Below are positions 61,430-64,000 of a stretch of DNA of 64,000 nt, piece by piece; position 1 is the first letter of the stretch, and each line of letters opens with the position of its first letter. The notes under the pieces were generated by a model. It was not told the origin of the DNA, did no database searches, and saw only the letters and a program-made list of their open reading frames with translations. The stretch is from Areca catechu (lineage: Eukaryota > Streptophyta > Magnoliopsida > Arecales > Arecaceae). Both the position numbers and the translations under genes were made by a program. The stretch is taken from NCBI GenBank assembly GCA_021397845.1, contig CM038044.1, positions 39,914,354 through 39,978,353 of the forward strand, written 5' to 3'.

Positions 61430-63075
61430 TGAAAGAAAAGTGCCATAAAAACCAATCTTTATAAGGATATTTTTGTAATCTTCCAACTCTTGTATGACAT
61501 TATTTTATTAAATAAAGGCATTATGTTTCATCATACTGCTGTGTCTTATTTAAAGATATGATGAACCCCATAAGTTAAGGCAAAGGAATTTAGGTTATGA
61601 TGGAGATCATAATGGTGAGACCTAAATTCTTATAAACCATAATCTAAAATGTTCCTAGTCAATGGATCATCGATTCTGGGATCGATGCTTCCTAAAAGAC
61701 TAGCTTATCCTATGTATGCTCGATGGAGAGGGTAGTTGGACTTACATCCACTTGTGTAGAGATACTAAAACAAGGATAAGGGTGCTCATTAGGGTATGAG
61801 TCCACTGAACTGATCCGACAATAGAACATTAAATGGAAGTCTTACTTGTCAAAAGATTGTTCTCTAAGTGGGAGTTGTGCAAGAGATCTTTAGACCTAAG
61901 GTCACCATGGTTCGTTATACACACTAAGCCATGTTTTGGTTCATACTCACTCATGACATTGAGTCATGTACAGGGTGTTCTCGGATATAGTGGAAGGTGT
62001 ATGAAGGATGTGAGTGGACCAACAAGGAATCAATCATTTTTAGTAAGAGAAATTGTTATCCCAAGTAATCTCTTCAATTGATAACAAAGGAAGTCTTTGA
62101 TCAAAGCAAGATGAGATTAGAAGTGATTTCTAATCAGTCATCAGTAGAGTCATCATTATTGAATTGAGATTTGAAATGACTAAGTTCTAGGGTTTGACAT
62201 TTATCCATGCCCATTACTTAATCGGGATAAAGGGAGATTGAAAGATTAAATTGCATGGTAACTTTCCATTGAAGGGTATTTTGATACTTTCTATCAAATT
62301 TTTCATCTTCCGGGTAGGCATGATATGTTGCTAGACATCAATCATGTCTTGTGGGTTTTTATGAATCAATTGGATTGAATTCATGAGTCAATTTGAAAGC
62401 TAGTTTGAATTGGCAACTTAGGTCAGCTCAATTTGACCTATTAGGTCAATCGAGCTCGATTGGATCGAATCAGCTGAGACCTAGACCTATTGCTAGCTAG
62501 ATGTGGAACCCAAAGGGTCTCACATATTAGGGAATTGACCTAGAAAGTCAATTGATATTTAATTAGGGTCATGGGATCCTAATTGGTTAGCTAGTTGCAC
62601 ACTAGCATGTGTAGGCTGACCTAATCTCCTAACCCAATTGAGTTGGGTCTAAAAGGTGGATAAATGGACCAATCAATTTGTGGGAGACCCAAATTAGGTT
62701 TTGTCTTAAGTGGGATGAATTTATCAGATTTTATCTGATATTTTTTGGACATATTATGCGCCATATATCAAGAGTCCAAATAGCATGGGACTCTTGGCAC
62801 CAAAATTGAGGCTCGGTAAATAAAGGGATGCAGAAGGACCAAGAGTCCTTTTGCCTGATAATCACTGATACAGTGATAAAGTACTTTAAATTCCCTTTCA
62901 TTTGACATCCATTTTGCATAGCCTTTGACTAGGTCAAACATGTGAATGGCGAGGAGAAAGGTGGCGTGCAAAGTGAAGAGTCGCGACTCTTCACTGTTGG
63001 TGCGTAGAACTTTGGCACACAGAAAGGACAAGAGTCCTTTTGCCTGTTAGATGCTATAGATAGATAAAGTCCAAG
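61430..63075 (+). repeat. TE7 3' LTR, cut by TE12
   Basis: Starts TGAAAGAAAAGTGCC. It matches the TE1 LTR in block order, including GCTAGCTAGATGTGGAACCC (62490-62510) and the AAGAGTCC hairpin region (62768-62850). A perfect 24-bp palindrome (62972-62995) follows. About two thirds of the LTR is present before TE12. Confidence 0.88.
62972..62995. repeat. Perfect 24-bp palindrome in TE7 LTR
   Basis: AGTGAAGAGTCG (62972-62983) is followed directly by its reverse complement CGACTCTTCACT (62984-62995). Confidence 0.9.
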
Positions 63076-64000
63076 TGATGGGGATATCGCCAGCATGGAT
63101 CCCGGAGCAAGCACAAATCCTGGAGCTGCATGAATCTCGAAGCATATCTAGAATAAATTAGTTTGGGATTTATCTTTTATTTGAAATTTGAATTAGGATT
63201 TGGTTGGTTTGGATTGAGATATGGATAGACTTATCTTATCCTATCTTGTATTTGAATTTGAATCATCCCTATCTTTTTATCTTGTATTCAAATTCAAATA
63301 AGGGTTGGACAGGTCTATAAATACCACCCTCGGTCCTATGTAAAAAAAATAGTTCTGGAGAATAATAATGAGTTCTTAAAATAGTGATTCTTCTTTCCTT
63401 CGCCTTCGGGCATCGAGGGGCATAAGGCCCTAGTTATCCCCCTTCCCACTTCATTTTCTTTATCCCCTCGTGACCTTTGAGATTCACCCTAACGCCTCCA
63501 AGTATCGAGGAGGGTGAAATACCCTAGAGGTGAGAGGTCTCTTCGTTAGTGTGAGTCTCAAAGTCCATGAGTTCCAAACTCTAAGTCTTCCATCCCCATT
63601 GTTTCTTCACCATCCCTAGAAGAAAAAGAATGATACCCTAATTTTGGTGACTTTTAGGCTCACCGACGATCCTATCCTCTTGTCCCACATCAAATTGGTA
63701 TCAGAGCTAGAAAGTTAGGGTACCTTCGTATCACCCCAGATTTCCTCTTACCAGTCCCTCCACTTTTCCAAATCCAAAAAAAAAAAAATCTCCCAACCAG
63801 TGTCTTCCGTCCCTTGTGATCCATTGCCCACTGCCACTGTCGCCTCCCTACTGCCCCGCTGCCTCACCACAGTCCTCCTCCCCTCTCAGGCGAACTGTCC
63901 ACGCCGCCTCACCGATGCCTCATCGTCGCCCCCGAATGTTGTGACTGCCACCACCGCTCCCTGGCTACCATCGTCAGATCCACCATCGTGCCGCTCCATT
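63076..64000 (+). mobile_element. TE12: non-autonomous LTR element related to TE6, 5' part
   Basis: The LTR 63076-63692 (617 bp) starts TGATGGGGATATC and ends CCCACATCA. It follows the TE6 LTR in order: GGAGCAAGCA, AATTAGGATTTGGTTGG, CTTATCTTATCCTATCTT, and a TATAAATACCACCCTC box at 63316-63331. A perfect PBS lies at 63696-63707. The interior begins A-rich, then turns CpG- and C-rich (CCGCTGCCTCACC) like TE6. CCAAG (63071-63075) would be the left target-site copy; the right end is outside the window. Confidence 0.88.
63696..63707 (+). other. TE12 primer-binding site (tRNA-iMet)
   Basis: TGGTATCAGAGC, 3 nt after the LTR end. Confidence 0.95.

Larger units (their letters stand above)
35141..63075 (+). 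mobile_element. TE7: Ty1/copia retrotransposon split by TE8 and TE9, entered by TE12
   Basis: Pieces in order: about 100 bp of 5' LTR end, PBS (35247), leader, gag (36450-37291), TE8 insertion, protease-integrase-RT (43851-46138), TE9 insertion, RT end and RNase H (60629-61415), polypurine tract and 3' LTR (61430-63075), then TE12. It resembles TE1 in its LTR start and pol tail, and TE3 in general plan. Most of the 5' LTR is deleted where it meets TE4. Frameshifts and stops throughout pol make it inactive. Confidence 0.9.

Overview
The window is plant nuclear intergenic DNA made almost entirely of nested LTR retrotransposons. I see no host gene, no rRNA or tRNA gene and no bacterial feature. 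The evidence for a flowering plant is fourfold: Ty1/copia gag-pol (order PR-INT-RT-RNase H), Ty3/gypsy chromovirus pieces (gag, DSGS protease, integrase C-terminus plus chromodomain), primer-binding sites matching the plant initiator-Met tRNA (TGGTATCAGAGC) directly after almost every 5' LTR, and 5-bp target-site duplications. A large-genome monocot is plausible, but the sequence does not prove it. TE1-TE12 are labels of convenience used throughout.

Layout: 1-938 is unassigned; 939-1165 is an 88-bp tandem repeat. TE1 (copia, minus) lies at 1166-5147 and resumes at 21641-23235. It is split by TE2 (gypsy, plus, 5148-21607), whose 5' LTR is split by TE3 (nearly complete 9,999-bp copia, plus, 5166-15164, TSD AGGTC). 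TE4 (old gypsy fragment, plus) lies at 23236-23517 and 34331-35140. It is split by TE5 (gypsy, plus, 23518-34330, TSD ATGAC), whose 3' LTR holds TE6 (GC-rich non-autonomous LTR element, minus, 29050-34079, TSD CATCA). TE7 (copia, plus) runs from about 35141 to 63075. It is split by TE8 (gypsy, minus, 37292-43850, TSD TGAGT) and by TE9 (gypsy, minus, 46139-60623, TSD TTCAA). TE9 itself carries a solo LTR, TE10 (49390-50670, TSD ATTAG), and TE11 (gypsy, plus, 53942-60215, TSD CCATG). TE11 has almost identical LTRs and is the youngest insertion. TE12, a relative of TE6, enters the TE7 3' LTR at 63076 and leaves the window.

No element here can move on its own as read. TE3 comes closest, with two nonsense codons and one frameshift. 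The five longer gypsy elements (TE2, TE5, TE8, TE9, TE11) all lack the catalytic reverse transcriptase and RNase H. They keep gag-derived sequence, a mutated integrase-core remnant and an integrase C-terminus with chromodomain, as expected of non-autonomous families moved by proteins from elsewhere. TE6 and TE12 carry no recognisable retroviral domain.

The signals most worth following are non-coding. An array of four stem-loops with a common loop sequence sits in the leaders of both copia elements. A leader module is shared between copia and gypsy elements. The U5-PBS-leader segment of TE6 is present three times. The gypsy LTRs share a paired-box promoter and a splice-acceptor-like U5 box.
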